Assembly: GCA_012840965.1 (NCBI GenBank)
Contig: DUVQ01000169.1
Coordinates: 1-41,331, forward strand
DNA: 41,331 bases
Direction of reading: 5' to 3'
Origin: Oligoflexales bacterium
GTDB lineage: Bacteria; Myxococcota_A; UBA9042; DTJE01
Shown piece by piece: positions 1-8,030 of this stretch; position 1 is the first letter of the stretch; each line of letters begins with the position of its first letter. The notes under the pieces are model-generated. The model worked only from the letters and a program-made list of their open reading frames with translations. It did no database searches and was not told the DNA's origin. The position numbers were made by a program, and so were the translations under genes.

Positions 1-1109
1 ACATATTTACCCTCCGCTAGGAAACGATAATTTTCCTCGTCTCGCTTTTCAATTCCTTCAGTTGGCGTGTAGGTTGGCTCAGTGATACTACCGCCAGGAA
101 CTCGATTTCCATAAGCATCCACAAGGCTATAACCAAGCTTGGCCGTTTCACGAAGCTTATATGCTGGTTTTGACGGGATCATGAAAAGCTCAAGACCGGC
201 CGGCTCGCCCGCTTCGACCTTAAGTTTTGCACCCTCCAGTTCAACATCGTCATTTTCATCTTTAGGCTTACATGTGACATCCCAAAGACCAGCAGTTTGA
301 CCAGTGATTGTCGCGCCCTTCACGATTAATTCAGGGGCAGCGTCTATCCAAAGGTCAGCTCCTGCAATTTCGTTCATGTAGGCATCATAACCTTTACAGG
401 TCGCGGTAGTAGATTCGCCAGCAACAATCGTCTCGTCAGCCAGTGTGGTTTTGACACGCGCCAAGTCCCCGGCCTCCACTCTGACATATGCTGGGGAGGT
501 GTCTACGATGGAACCATCAGATGACCCACAGGCTATCTGATAGTTGGCGGCCAATGTGGCCGAGAAAGTGTAGCCATCTTCAGCTTTTTCAAGCTTGGTG
601 TGCTCGGAAGGAGTCACGCTGATCTTGTAATCAAACTCGATCTCGTTATCTTGATCATCAAGTCCCACACATCTGACCGTGGCTGTTTCATCAGTGGTTA
701 TCTTGTTTGGCTCCACCACTGTATCAACCGTTACCGGGCGGCCACCAGTCACTGTCACGGTTACGGGGGTTTCGTCCTTCACATCTAGGTCGGGTGCTGT
801 GCAGGCAACCTCATAAGTGCCCAGTTTCACGAATGTAATCAGTAGTCCATCTTGTTCATAGCCAGAATTACCAGAGACCTCCACTTCGGTGGTAGTGGCA
901 ACCCTGAATTCCCCAGCTAAAACTGTACAGGTCACACTGACTGTAGTGCCGGAAATCACTTCTGTTTCCGAGACCTCAGTTTCGACCACCACAGTTACGC
1001 CATCTGGAATTTCGTCGGGGTTGATGACTTCCCTATGATCACCGCCGTTTCCTCCACACGCGAGGGCAAGGGCCGAGATAAATGCCAAAGCTAGGTTAAG
1101 TTGACGCAT
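1..1109 (-). CDS. Ig-like repeat lipoprotein, partial (C-terminus outside window)
   Basis: An open minus-strand frame runs from ATG at 1109 to the left edge without a stop, giving 369 complete codons. A GGAGG Shine-Dalgarno stands 6-7 nt before the ATG. The N-terminus MRQLNLALAFISALALAC ends in a lipobox, so residue 18 is the likely lipidated Cys, followed by Gly-rich and acidic residues. The rest consists of three to four beta-rich repeats of roughly 80-100 residues, each with Thr/Val-rich strands and a Cys pair (for example near VSVTCTV and YEVACTAP), typical of bacterial Ig-like or cadherin-like surface modules. I infer an outer-membrane or surface-exposed lipoprotein with a structural or adhesive role. 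No catalytic motif is visible and the specific function is unknown. Confidence 0.8.
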   Translation of the reverse strand, partial: MRQLNLALAFISALALACGGNGGDHREVINPDEIPDGVTVVVETEVSETEVISGTTVSVTCTVLAGEFRVATTTEVEVSGNSGYEQDGLLITFVKLGTYEVACTAPDLDVKDETPVTVTVTGGRPVTVDTVVEPNKITTDETATVRCVGLDDQDNEIEFDYKISVTPSEHTKLEKAEDGYTFSATLAANYQIACGSSDGSIVDTSPAYVRVEAGDLARVKTTLADETIVAGESTTATCKGYDAYMNEIAGADLWIDAAPELIVKGATITGQTAGLWDVTCKPKDENDDVELEGAKLKVEAGEPAGLELFMIPSKPAYKLRETAKLGYSLVDAYGNRVPGGSITEPTYTPTEGIEKRDEENYRFLAEGKY

Positions 1110-1138
1110 AAATAGCCTCCGTAGGCAAAATTCAACAT

Positions 1139-1167
1139 ATTTTAGGGTTTTTGTAGGCACATGGGAA
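1139..1167 (-). promoter_or_regulatory. candidate sigma-70 promoter for the Ig-like lipoprotein
   Basis: On the minus strand TTCCCA (-35-like, 4/6) is followed after 17 nt by TAAAAT (-10-like, 5/6), about 30 nt upstream of the ATG at 1109. Spacing is ideal but the -35 match is moderate. Confidence 0.35.
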
Positions 1168-1254
1168 GTCGGAAATGATCGGTTCTGGACAGGGGCGGGG
1201 CAGGAAGACGTTTGTGCTGATCTGCAGGGTTTGGAGCTAAAAGGCGGTCGAGAG

Positions 1255-1380
1255 GGCACCTTGCAACATGGCCCGAAAGGATGCCCCCGGACATGTTTTA
1301 AAACTATAACGAAGAGATAAAACGCTAAAAAGAACAAACAATCGGGCATCAAAACGTGCTAATTGACAGGATCCGTAGCA
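1255..1380 (+). repeat. ~127-bp dispersed repeat, left copy
   Basis: This intergenic block is homologous to the reverse complement of 41155-41281. The best-conserved part, 1277-1318, matches the other copy with one mismatch over 42 nt and contains the palindrome GTTTTAAAAC. The remainder is clearly similar with scattered substitutions, ending at a shared GTAGCA that is followed in both copies by G-rich CAGGG-type sequence. No ORF spans it. With 1110-1254 and 1381-1448 it makes up the only gene-free stretch above 300 bases in the window. It could be a MITE-like element, a structured RNA or a regulatory repeat. Confidence 0.8.
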
Positions 1381-1448
1381 TGTTCAGGTACAGGGGCATG
1401 AACAGGGGCGGCTTTTTAATATTTCAGGCGGTGATTTGGGGATAAATC

Positions 1449-1477
1449 TTGACATTGTTCTTAGCTTAGGCTAGAAC
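1449..1477 (+). promoter_or_regulatory. sigma-70 promoter of the tRNA-Phe gene
   Basis: A perfect -35 box TTGACA (1449-1454) and TAGAAC (1472-1477, 4/6 match to TATAAT) are separated by exactly 17 nt. The predicted start of transcription, near 1484, is about 11 nt before the mature tRNA 5' end. Confidence 0.75.
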
Positions 1478-1494
1478 ACCGTCTGCTTTTGCGG

Positions 1495-1567
<73 letters not shown>

Positions 1568-1593
1568 CAAGTTGTTGATTTTATTGTCAAAAA

Positions 1594-2985
1594 CTACGAG
1601 TCGTTTTCGTCTATTCCGTACTTTGCAAGCTTGTACCTTATGGACCTGAAAGAAATTCCAAGCAGTTCTGCTGCATCCTTGCGAATGCCGTTGGTTCTCT
1701 TTAGCGCGTTCAACAGCAGTTTTCGTTCGATTTCAGCCAGATGTGCCTCGATATCCATGCCATCTGGCGGGATCGTGACCAGATCCTGTTTGCCCCCTAA
1801 ATCTTGGCTTCCGCCACGGATGTGATCTGGTAAAGCATCTGGGGTTATCTCGCCACCTGTAGCAAAAGTTACCGCGTGTTCAATCAGGTTTTCCAGTTCG
1901 CGAACATTGCCTAGATAAGGCTGTGACAACAAAATTTCCATGGTTTCTGGACTAAAGGACTGTACATCACGGCCCAATTCCTGGTTGTATTTGTTAAGGA
2001 AATGCCTAGCAAGATAGGGAATATCATCGCGGCGCTCCCTAAGTGGAGGTAGGTGAATCCTGATGACATTCAAACGGTAGTAAAGATCCTCTCTGAAAGT
2101 CCCCTTTTCCACCTCGTCGGCCAAATCCTTGTTAGTCGCCGCAACAACTCGAACATCAACGGCTATTTCTGAAATGCCTCCTACCATTCGGATCTGGTGT
2201 TCCTGAAGAAAGCGCAGCAGTTTTACCTGCATAGGCAGCGAAATCTCACCTATCTCATCTAAAAAAATCGTGCCCCCATTTGCTGCCTCAATAAGTCCCT
2301 TTTTTGTCGTATGAGCACCTGTGAAAGCTCCCTTAGCGTGGCCAAAAAGCTCCGACTCCATAAGCGTGTCAGGAATGGCCCCACAGTTAACCACAATAAA
2401 GGGCTTGTCCTTCCTAGGAGAGTTGAAGTGAATCGCCCTAGCAACCAGTTCCTTACCAGTTCCGCTGGCCCCAGTAATTAAGACGCTTGTTTTAGTTGGC
2501 GCAACTCGACCAATCCGGTCAAAAACCTGTTGCATCTTCGAGGATTTTCCAATGATATGTTCGAAACGGTAGCGTTCAGAAAGCTCCTGCTTCAGCCTGA
2601 TGTTTTCCAAGGATAATTCGCGTTTTTCCAGGGCCTTTTCAATTGTTATGCTTATTTCTTCCAACTTGAAGGGTTTTCCCACATAGTCGAAAGCACCACG
2701 ACGCATTGCATCAATAGCCGTCTCAACGGTGGAATACGCTGTCATCAAAATAACCTCGGTCTGAGGGTATTTTTCCTTTACATGACTAAGGATTTTGAGG
2801 CCTGACATCCGGCCCAACATCAGATCGGTAAGTATCAGGTCAAAATCCTCAAGGTCAGAGTCGATAACAGAAAGTGCGTCCTCACCACTAGAGGCGCTTG
2901 TCACGTCGTGATTACTCTTGACCAGGAACATAGAAAGTACCTGTCGCAAGGAATCATCGTCTTCGACGACTAAAATTCGTGCCAT
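1594..2985 (-). CDS. NtrC/PilR-type sigma-54-dependent response regulator
   Basis: This 463-residue protein is a two-component transcription activator for sigma-54 promoters. Residues 1-120 form a receiver domain with D9-D11, phospho-acceptor D54, T82 and K104. An AAA+ ATPase follows, with Walker A GASGTGKE at 172-179, the sigma-54 contact loop GAFTGA at 219-224 and Walker B FLDEIGE near 240. The C-terminus has a Fis-type helix-turn-helix ending in [13 protein letters not shown], similar to PilR-like proteins. I chose the ATG at 2985, giving [10 protein letters not shown], over an upstream GTG at 3000 because the receiver fold begins there and GAGGG precedes it. No sensor kinase is adjacent, so the partner is elsewhere. 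It is divergent from the decaheme cytochrome gene; I could not find a -24/-12 promoter there. Confidence 0.93.
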   Translation of the reverse strand: MARILVVEDDDSLRQVLSMFLVKSNHDVTSASSGEDALSVIDSDLEDFDLILTDLMLGRMSGLKILSHVKEKYPQTEVILMTAYSTVETAIDAMRRGAFDYVGKPFKLEEISITIEKALEKRELSLENIRLKQELSERYRFEHIIGKSSKMQQVFDRIGRVAPTKTSVLITGASGTGKELVARAIHFNSPRKDKPFIVVNCGAIPDTLMESELFGHAKGAFTGAHTTKKGLIEAANGGTIFLDEIGEISLPMQVKLLRFLQEHQIRMVGGISEIAVDVRVVAATNKDLADEVEKGTFREDLYYRLNVIRIHLPPLRERRDDIPYLARHFLNKYNQELGRDVQSFSPETMEILLSQPYLGNVRELENLIEHAVTFATGGEITPDALPDHIRGGSQDLGGKQDLVTIPPDGMDIEAHLAEIERKLLLNALKRTNGIRKDAAELLGISFRSIRYKLAKYGIDENDS

Positions 2986-3045
2986 GAACCCTCGTAACAC
3001 AAGACGCCGTCATTCTAACAGCCGCAACCCATCCCCTGCAAGTTT

Positions 3046-3106
3046 GGGGGCAGGGACGGGGACAGGGACAGGGTCAGGGGCAGGATCAGGGACAGGGACA
3101 GGTACA
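3046..3106 (+). repeat. G-rich GGGACA-type simple repeat in the divergent intergenic region
   Basis: About ten imperfect hexamer units (GGGACA, GGGGCA, GGGTCA, GGATCA) run across 61 nt between the regulator and cytochrome genes. Runs of three to five G recur every six bases, compatible with G-quadruplex formation. Shorter arrays of the same type occur at 1187-1204, 1385-1411, 27117-27135, and on the opposite strand at 10051-10083 and 41134-41157. Confidence 0.85.
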
Positions 3107-3117
3107 TAAATCGTACT

Positions 3118-3135
3118 TTCAATTCCGGAATTGAA
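3118..3135. promoter_or_regulatory. 18-bp perfect palindrome, candidate operator
   Basis: TTCAATTCCGGAATTGAA reads identically on both strands. It lies in the divergent regulator/cytochrome intergenic region, about 60-80 bp before the transcription start predicted from the promoter at 3161-3190. This is a typical position and size for a dimeric regulator site. Which regulator binds is unknown. Confidence 0.5.
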
Positions 3136-3160
3136 GAGTCCTGAAAAGTGATATTTGTTG

Positions 3161-3190
3161 TTGACACGAGGAGTTCAATCGTCCGAAAAT
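3161..3190 (+). promoter_or_regulatory. candidate sigma-70 promoter for the decaheme cytochrome
   Basis: A perfect TTGACA at 3161-3166 is followed after 18 nt by GAAAAT (4/6). Transcription would start near 3197, about 30 nt before the chosen ATG at 3229. Confidence 0.4.
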
Positions 3191-3228
3191 TGCTCGTCTA
3201 CGCCTTATTGGCGCATGGGAGGAATCTT

Positions 3229-5856
3229 ATGAAGTTTAAGGTTGCGGTTGCTGTTTTGGCACTGGCCTCGATGGCCGCGTGCGAAGGGCTTGATGGCGAA
3301 CAGGGCATCGCCGGAGAAGCCGGAAAATCCTGCACCGTTATCGACAATCAAGATGGGACCAAGACTCTGTCTTGCGAGGACGGTACATCGGTAACCATTT
3401 ATGACGGCGCCCAGGGCTTGATTGGACCAACTGGCCCCCGTGGCGAAGGTCAACCAGGTAAGGATGGTGTCGATGGGGAGAAAGGTGATCCTGGTGAGCC
3501 CGGTGAAGACGGCCTCCCCGGCGAACCCGGTGCTCCTGGTGAACCCGGTGCTCCTGGTGAACCTGGCGCCCCTGGCGAGCCCGGTGAACCTGGCGCTGAT
3601 GGTGAACCCGGTCAACCTGGCCAAGATGGCACATCTTGCACCGTAGCTGACAACGGCAATGGCTCCAAAACCATCTCCTGCACCGATGGCACTTCTGTTA
3701 CCGTGTATGATGGCGCTGATGGTGTCCCTCTCAATGTTGTGAACTTGGCTGTCGAAATGCCTGCCAAACTGTTCATGACCATCAACAATATCATCATCGA
3801 CGGAAAGCCAGAGGTCCAATTCACGATTACTGATGAATTCAATCGTGGAGTGGTTGGTCTGCCAAGCAATGCGATTCGCTGGATTATGGCGAAGTTGGTC
3901 GATGATACTGCCACTAAGACCACCTATTGGGTGGCGTACAACCGTAATGCCAATACTGGTATACCCACCACCGATTCTGGTGGGACGTTTATTGACAATG
4001 GTGACGGAACCTATGTTTATACCTTCCGTACTGATGTAACCAACGTGGCCAACCCTGTGGAAGTGATTTGGGATCCGAATACTACAACCAGACTTAGTGG
4101 CCAATTAAGCGGCAACGTGAACGGTAGGCCCCTTCCAGGCTTGAACTTCGTCAAGGACTTTGTTCCAAACGGTGGAGCCGTCACTCTGACTCGCGAAGTT
4201 TCAAGCACAGCCGCCTGCAACGAGTGTCATGACAAGATGGCCTTCCATGGCAGCCGTACTGAAATGGGTTACTGCGTCACCTGTCACTCCCGTGGTGTTG
4301 AGGACACATTGGGTAACAACGTTGATATGGGCTACATGATTCACGCTATCCACGGTGCGTCGGTTCGTGCTGCTAATGGCGGACCTGAGTATGAGATCTA
4401 TTCGTCATACTGGAGGAAAACCTATAAGTTTGGGGATATTGTCTATCCCCAAGCTGTAACCAACTGCTTAAAGTGCCATGACGCTGCAGTGACATCTGAG
4501 GGTGGTCACTGGAATGACAAGCCCACTTATGCTGGTTGTAAGGGCTGTCACGAAGGGGCTGCTGGATGGACCGGTCACGACAACATAGCACAGCTTACCC
4601 CCACAACCAACTGCACTGGCTGTCACAGGCCGGCTGGTAATAAAAGCGCCATGAAATCTCACCCAAGTGTGGACAACTCGCCAAACGCTGTTGGCGTGGT
4701 CGAAGGAGCTGCTAATTTTGTTTACAACGTGAAGAGTGCAGTTGTAAATCAGGACAATAGCCTTGATATCGTCTTCCAGATTCTCAGGGACGGCGAATCA
4801 ATGGACCTGGTAGATCTACCAAGTGATCTGACTGGTGGCCCATCCTTCTTGCTGGCTTATGCAATGCCTCAAGATGGGATTGCCGAGCCTGTTGATTACA
4901 ACAACTTGGGTAGGACCGCGGCTCAGCCTTCCAGTGTTTCCTTGGCTAATCTTCGGAGTGGCACGCTTGGTAGCATTGTCGCGGATACCGAGGAGGGCTT
5001 CTATCTTGCCAAGGTAAACGCTGACAATGCTTTCCCAGCTGGTGCCACCCTGCGTGCAGTTGGTCTCCAAGGCTACTTTACTCAGGCTTTGACTGGTGGT
5101 AGTACGCTGGCTCGACACACACCAGCTTCGCACGTTGCAGTCACTGGTGACGCACAGCGCCGTGTGGTTGTTGATGATGCCAAGTGTGCTAACTGCCACG
5201 AGTGGTACAAAGGCCACGGTGGAAACCGCGTTTACGCAGTTGGCGTATGTGTAATGTGTCACGTACCAAACCTGTCAACCAGCGGTGCGAGCTCTAATAT
5301 CGCCAACTTGAAGCCAGCAATGCGTGATGCACTTGCGGCCAATGGTTACGATCCAGATAACCCCTTGACCTATCCGGAATCTACGAACAACATGAAGGAA
5401 ATGACTCACGCGATCCATGCTGCTTCTGTGAGAACCACCCCATACGAGTTTGTTCGTAACTCTGGAACTCGTGGCATCAACTACTACAACTTTGCAGACG
5501 TTGGATATCCTGCCAAGCCTAACAATTGCTTGATGTGTCACAAACCTGGCACATTTACCAGCGTTCCAGCCGGTGCCTTGGCCACCAACTTTGTGACTGA
5601 CAATGGAGCCATTAATACCCCAGATGATGCCGACGCAGCACGTGAGACTGTTCCAAACACGATGGATGAGGTTGTTTCCCCGTTCGCATCATCCTGTATC
5701 GCATGCCACGACACACCGTTGGCCGCAGCGCATATGGCTCAAAATGGCGCTTTTGTTTATGGAGCAAGGGGCGACATGGGCAACTCGGTTGAAACATGTG
5801 CCCTCTGCCACGGCCCTGGCCGCTCTGCAGACATCGTCACGGCTCACGGTTTGTAG
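3229..5856 (+). CDS. OmcA/MtrC-type decaheme c-type cytochrome lipoprotein with collagen-like stalk
   Basis: This 875-residue protein is a predicted surface electron-transfer cytochrome. Start ATG 3229 follows GGAGG; the frame opens earlier, at 3148, but only this start gives a signal peptide, ending in a lipobox with Cys18. Residues 34-60 and 136-162 are two near-identical modules (CTVxDNxxGxKTxSCxDGTSVTxYDG) flanking a Gly-X-Y collagen-like tract at about 60-134, rich in GEPGAP units. Between about 330 and 860 there are exactly ten CxxCH haem motifs: CNECH, CVTCH, CLKCH, CKGCH, CTGCH, CANCH, CVMCH, CLMCH, CIACH and CALCH. They fall as two pentahaem groups separated by a beta-rich domain, as in the OmcA/MtrC family. 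No MtrA or MtrB homologue lies nearby, so the outer-membrane conduit must be elsewhere. Membership of the decaheme family is secure; the electron acceptor is unknown. Confidence 0.93.
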   Translation: MKFKVAVAVLALASMAACEGLDGEQGIAGEAGKSCTVIDNQDGTKTLSCEDGTSVTIYDGAQGLIGPTGPRGEGQPGKDGVDGEKGDPGEPGEDGLPGEPGAPGEPGAPGEPGAPGEPGEPGADGEPGQPGQDGTSCTVADNGNGSKTISCTDGTSVTVYDGADGVPLNVVNLAVEMPAKLFMTINNIIIDGKPEVQFTITDEFNRGVVGLPSNAIRWIMAKLVDDTATKTTYWVAYNRNANTGIPTTDSGGTFIDNGDGTYVYTFRTDVTNVANPVEVIWDPNTTTRLSGQLSGNVNGRPLPGLNFVKDFVPNGGAVTLTREVSSTAACNECHDKMAFHGSRTEMGYCVTCHSRGVEDTLGNNVDMGYMIHAIHGASVRAANGGPEYEIYSSYWRKTYKFGDIVYPQAVTNCLKCHDAAVTSEGGHWNDKPTYAGCKGCHEGAAGWTGHDNIAQLTPTTNCTGCHRPAGNKSAMKSHPSVDNSPNAVGVVEGAANFVYNVKSAVVNQDNSLDIVFQILRDGESMDLVDLPSDLTGGPSFLLAYAMPQDGIAEPVDYNNLGRTAAQPSSVSLANLRSGTLGSIVADTEEGFYLAKVNADNAFPAGATLRAVGLQGYFTQALTGGSTLARHTPASHVAVTGDAQRRVVVDDAKCANCHEWYKGHGGNRVYAVGVCVMCHVPNLSTSGASSNIANLKPAMRDALAANGYDPDNPLTYPESTNNMKEMTHAIHAASVRTTPYEFVRNSGTRGINYYNFADVGYPAKPNNCLMCHKPGTFTSVPAGALATNFVTDNGAINTPDDADAARETVPNTMDEVVSPFASSCIACHDTPLAAAHMAQNGAFVYGARGDMGNSVETCALCHGPGRSADIVTAHGL
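3520..3603 (+). repeat. 18-bp coding tandem repeat (GEPGAP units)
   Basis: Inside the collagen-like tract an 18-bp unit encoding Gly-Glu-Pro-Gly-Ala-Pro recurs three to four times with few synonymous changes. The near-identity at DNA level suggests recent expansion or contraction by slippage, so stalk length may vary between strains. Confidence 0.8.
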
Positions 5857-5897
5857 TGCTTACTAGTCATTTCTCGATTCCTCAAGGTCTTGTGATT

Positions 5898-5926
5898 CTG
5901 GCATTTATCTCCCATCAGGCTATAAT
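5898..5926 (+). promoter_or_regulatory. sigma-70 promoter for the acidic lipoprotein gene
   Basis: CTGGCA (4/6 to the -35 consensus) is followed after 17 nt by a perfect TATAAT at 5921-5926. Transcription would start near 5933, before the AAGGAGG ribosome site and the ATG at 5960. The cytochrome upstream is therefore probably a separate transcript. Confidence 0.6.
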
Positions 5927-5959
5927 AACCGCCACGAAACTGCGTTTAAGGAGGCAGGG

Positions 5960-7738
5960 ATGCGACGTTTGCTAGTGCTTTTGGCCGTTTTTGGCATGAT
6001 ATCCTGTTCAGATCCGGCTGACCCCAAAGACGATTTGGGCGGTATAGACAATGTTGGGGACCAAGGGGACGTCCAAGATGTTGATGATGTAAACGGCGAA
6101 GATGTGGATTTTGATGACGGAGCACCCGATTTAGACCACGACGCAGACGTTTCCGATGCTGATACTGAGCCAACCGAAGACGTAACCCCTGATGAAGACG
6201 TAACAATTGATGAAGACGTAACAACTGATGAGGGCGTCATAAATCAAGAGCCAGATTTTGAGGCGCTGGAGCGTGAGCATCCTGCTGACGGCAAACTGCC
6301 AAGAGAACTTCCTTTTGCCTTTGTAAGGCCACCAGTTGGAGAGCCAATTGATCAGGCGGAAATAACGGAATTCACCAAAACAATAGCCGCCGCTTATAAA
6401 GAAATAGGCTTTTTTAGGTGGCTGCTTCGTACCAGCACCGGCGTTGATCACACAACAGGCAAAGACGACTTTCTGGCGTGGTACAACGACACAATTGCTG
6501 TTAAGTCTGGTGACACAGTCACTTTTGAGCAGCGGGGCGGTGAACACAACATGTGGATTCCTGGTGGAGTAGTTCTTACCTCCGTTTTGAACGGTTATCT
6601 GCATACTGGGGACTGGGAAATGGCGCGTTTAACCGAGCAGTATTGTAAGGGGCTGACCGCCGTGGTCAAAGGGTTTATTTGGGGGGCAGAGGACCCAGCG
6701 CCTTACTTGATGGCACGGGCCATCTTCCCTATGGATCAAGAGTTTGTGCTTGACGCTGACTTTTGGAAAGACGATGGACGTAAAAAGAATGTAAAGTTTA
6801 CCACCGCTTACAGGGACGAGGACCATTGGAATGCCCAGACCTTTGCTTGGCCTGAAAACCCAACGTGGGGCTCGATTTGGGTCACCAACATGCGCTCCAA
6901 GGACGACGTTCGATCCATTTCCAGAACATCTGTTTTCCTGCCTTACCTGATTGAAGACGCCAAGGACGACTGGGTGCGGGAAGCCTGCCAGGAAACTTGG
7001 GACACAATGGTTGGTTTCCACAAGGACATTGTTGACAGCAACTACTCCATCAGGACCAAGGACTCCAATGGTGTGGCTTATACTCTCCCATGTGATGACC
7101 AAAAGGATTTAGGGTCTTATAACTGCTTTAGCGTGCTTGATGAGAAAAGTGAGTGCTGCGCAAGGCTGTCTGCCGACATGCTCGCCTATGGCCATCGCAA
7201 AACCAACGATTGCGGAACTTGTACTGGCAGTTTATTTGATGCATTCGCCTCTGCGGCACACTACTATAACATCCCAATTATATGGGACTATCACATGGCA
7301 GGTCTTGGGTCATCTTTGTTGAAAAAGCAGTATAAAGACGCTTGGTTTACCTTGGTTGGTCTGGCTGAGCGGATTGACAGTTACATGTTCCCTGACGAAT
7401 ATGAGCCTGGTCCCAAGGATGCTAGATGGAACAGGGATATGGCCCAACTTCTGGTTCAGGCGGCGTCCATGGGGCTGCCACTTACTGACCATGAAGCCCG
7501 CCACATTCAGAAATACTGGCTTCAGACTGCGCAATATCTGAAGACTTGGACTAACTGGGACCTGTGGGATGAATCGGTTCCAGATGGCGAATATCGGCTT
7601 AGACCCCCGAACAACAATGATGCAGTCGAAGTTGAAGCCTTTGCAGTCATTTTCGAATACTGTAGCAGCCCATTTAAGAACCCAGCTGGCGCTGCATTTG
7701 TGGATTGTGATGTTTTGGCCGATGTTGCCAACTGGTAG
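5960..7738 (+). CDS. acidic lipoprotein of unknown function
   Basis: This 592-residue protein starts at ATG 5960, directly after AAGGAGGCAGGG. A short signal peptide ends at MISC, so Cys16 is probably lipidated. Residues 20-95 are a strongly acidic Asp/Glu/Val linker (repeats such as DEDVT), a common tether in surface lipoproteins of deltaproteobacteria-like genomes. The remaining ~490 residues are globular, rich in Trp, Tyr and Asp, with many predicted helices and several Cys (CCARLS, CGTCTG) that could form disulphides. The helical character (GGVVLTSVLNGYLHTGDW) faintly suggests an alpha-toroid fold as in some glycan-active enzymes, but I recognise no catalytic motif. The function is unknown. 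The small membrane protein 48 nt downstream is probably co-transcribed. Confidence 0.85.
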   Translation: MRRLLVLLAVFGMISCSDPADPKDDLGGIDNVGDQGDVQDVDDVNGEDVDFDDGAPDLDHDADVSDADTEPTEDVTPDEDVTIDEDVTTDEGVINQEPDFEALEREHPADGKLPRELPFAFVRPPVGEPIDQAEITEFTKTIAAAYKEIGFFRWLLRTSTGVDHTTGKDDFLAWYNDTIAVKSGDTVTFEQRGGEHNMWIPGGVVLTSVLNGYLHTGDWEMARLTEQYCKGLTAVVKGFIWGAEDPAPYLMARAIFPMDQEFVLDADFWKDDGRKKNVKFTTAYRDEDHWNAQTFAWPENPTWGSIWVTNMRSKDDVRSISRTSVFLPYLIEDAKDDWVREACQETWDTMVGFHKDIVDSNYSIRTKDSNGVAYTLPCDDQKDLGSYNCFSVLDEKSECCARLSADMLAYGHRKTNDCGTCTGSLFDAFASAAHYYNIPIIWDYHMAGLGSSLLKKQYKDAWFTLVGLAERIDSYMFPDEYEPGPKDARWNRDMAQLLVQAASMGLPLTDHEARHIQKYWLQTAQYLKTWTNWDLWDESVPDGEYRLRPPNNNDAVEVEAFAVIFEYCSSPFKNPAGAAFVDCDVLADVANW

Positions 7739-7786
7739 CCGTGCTGAGTTTGACCGGCTATGATGGCTGGTTTGTCGGAGGGGCGC

Positions 7787-7936
7787 ATGTCAGACGGAAT
7801 GTTGACAGCTGTAGTAATTGCAAACGTGGTGTTAGGCCTTATGACGCTTGGTGTTGCCGTCTATGTGTTTGGCGGTGGTATTGTCAATACGCTCCGTGCT
7901 AAAAAGCAGGCTTCCCAGAAGGACAGCACCAGCTAG
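7787..7936 (+). CDS. 49-residue single-pass membrane protein
   Basis: A short frame starts at ATG 7787, five nt after GGAGG, and ends at TAG 7936. It encodes 49 residues: a short polar N-terminus, one hydrophobic helix at about 6-33 containing a Gly-rich patch (FGGGI), and a basic-polar tail with RAKKQ. This is the composition of a small inner-membrane protein with its C-terminus in the cytoplasm. The good ribosome site and position 48 nt after the lipoprotein gene support a real gene. I do not recognise a family. Confidence 0.65.
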   Translation: MSDGMLTAVVIANVVLGLMTLGVAVYVFGGGIVNTLRAKKQASQKDSTS

Positions 7937-8030
7937 AAGCTTCCAGGTTGCTAATTTTCAATCAATTACAAAAAAGGTCCTTGATTGGGGATGGGTTCCT
8001 GTAACTTGTAATAGTGTTAAATCGTTGAGG

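Noticed and set aside
3046-3106. CRISPR-like array
   Set aside because: Units are continuous 6-bp G-rich repeats without unique spacers, and no cas gene is seen.
3136-3228. Sigma-54 (-24/-12) promoter before the cytochrome
   Set aside because: No GG-N10-GC arrangement was found despite the neighbouring sigma-54 activator.
3205-4104. 299-residue open frame on the minus strand within the cytochrome gene
   Set aside because: It is the antisense shadow of a Gly/Pro-rich coding tract with strong codon bias; no ribosome site or recognisable domain.
6131-6604. 157-residue minus-strand frame opposite the acidic lipoprotein
   Set aside because: It mirrors the acidic repeat region of a supported gene and has no ribosome site or motif.
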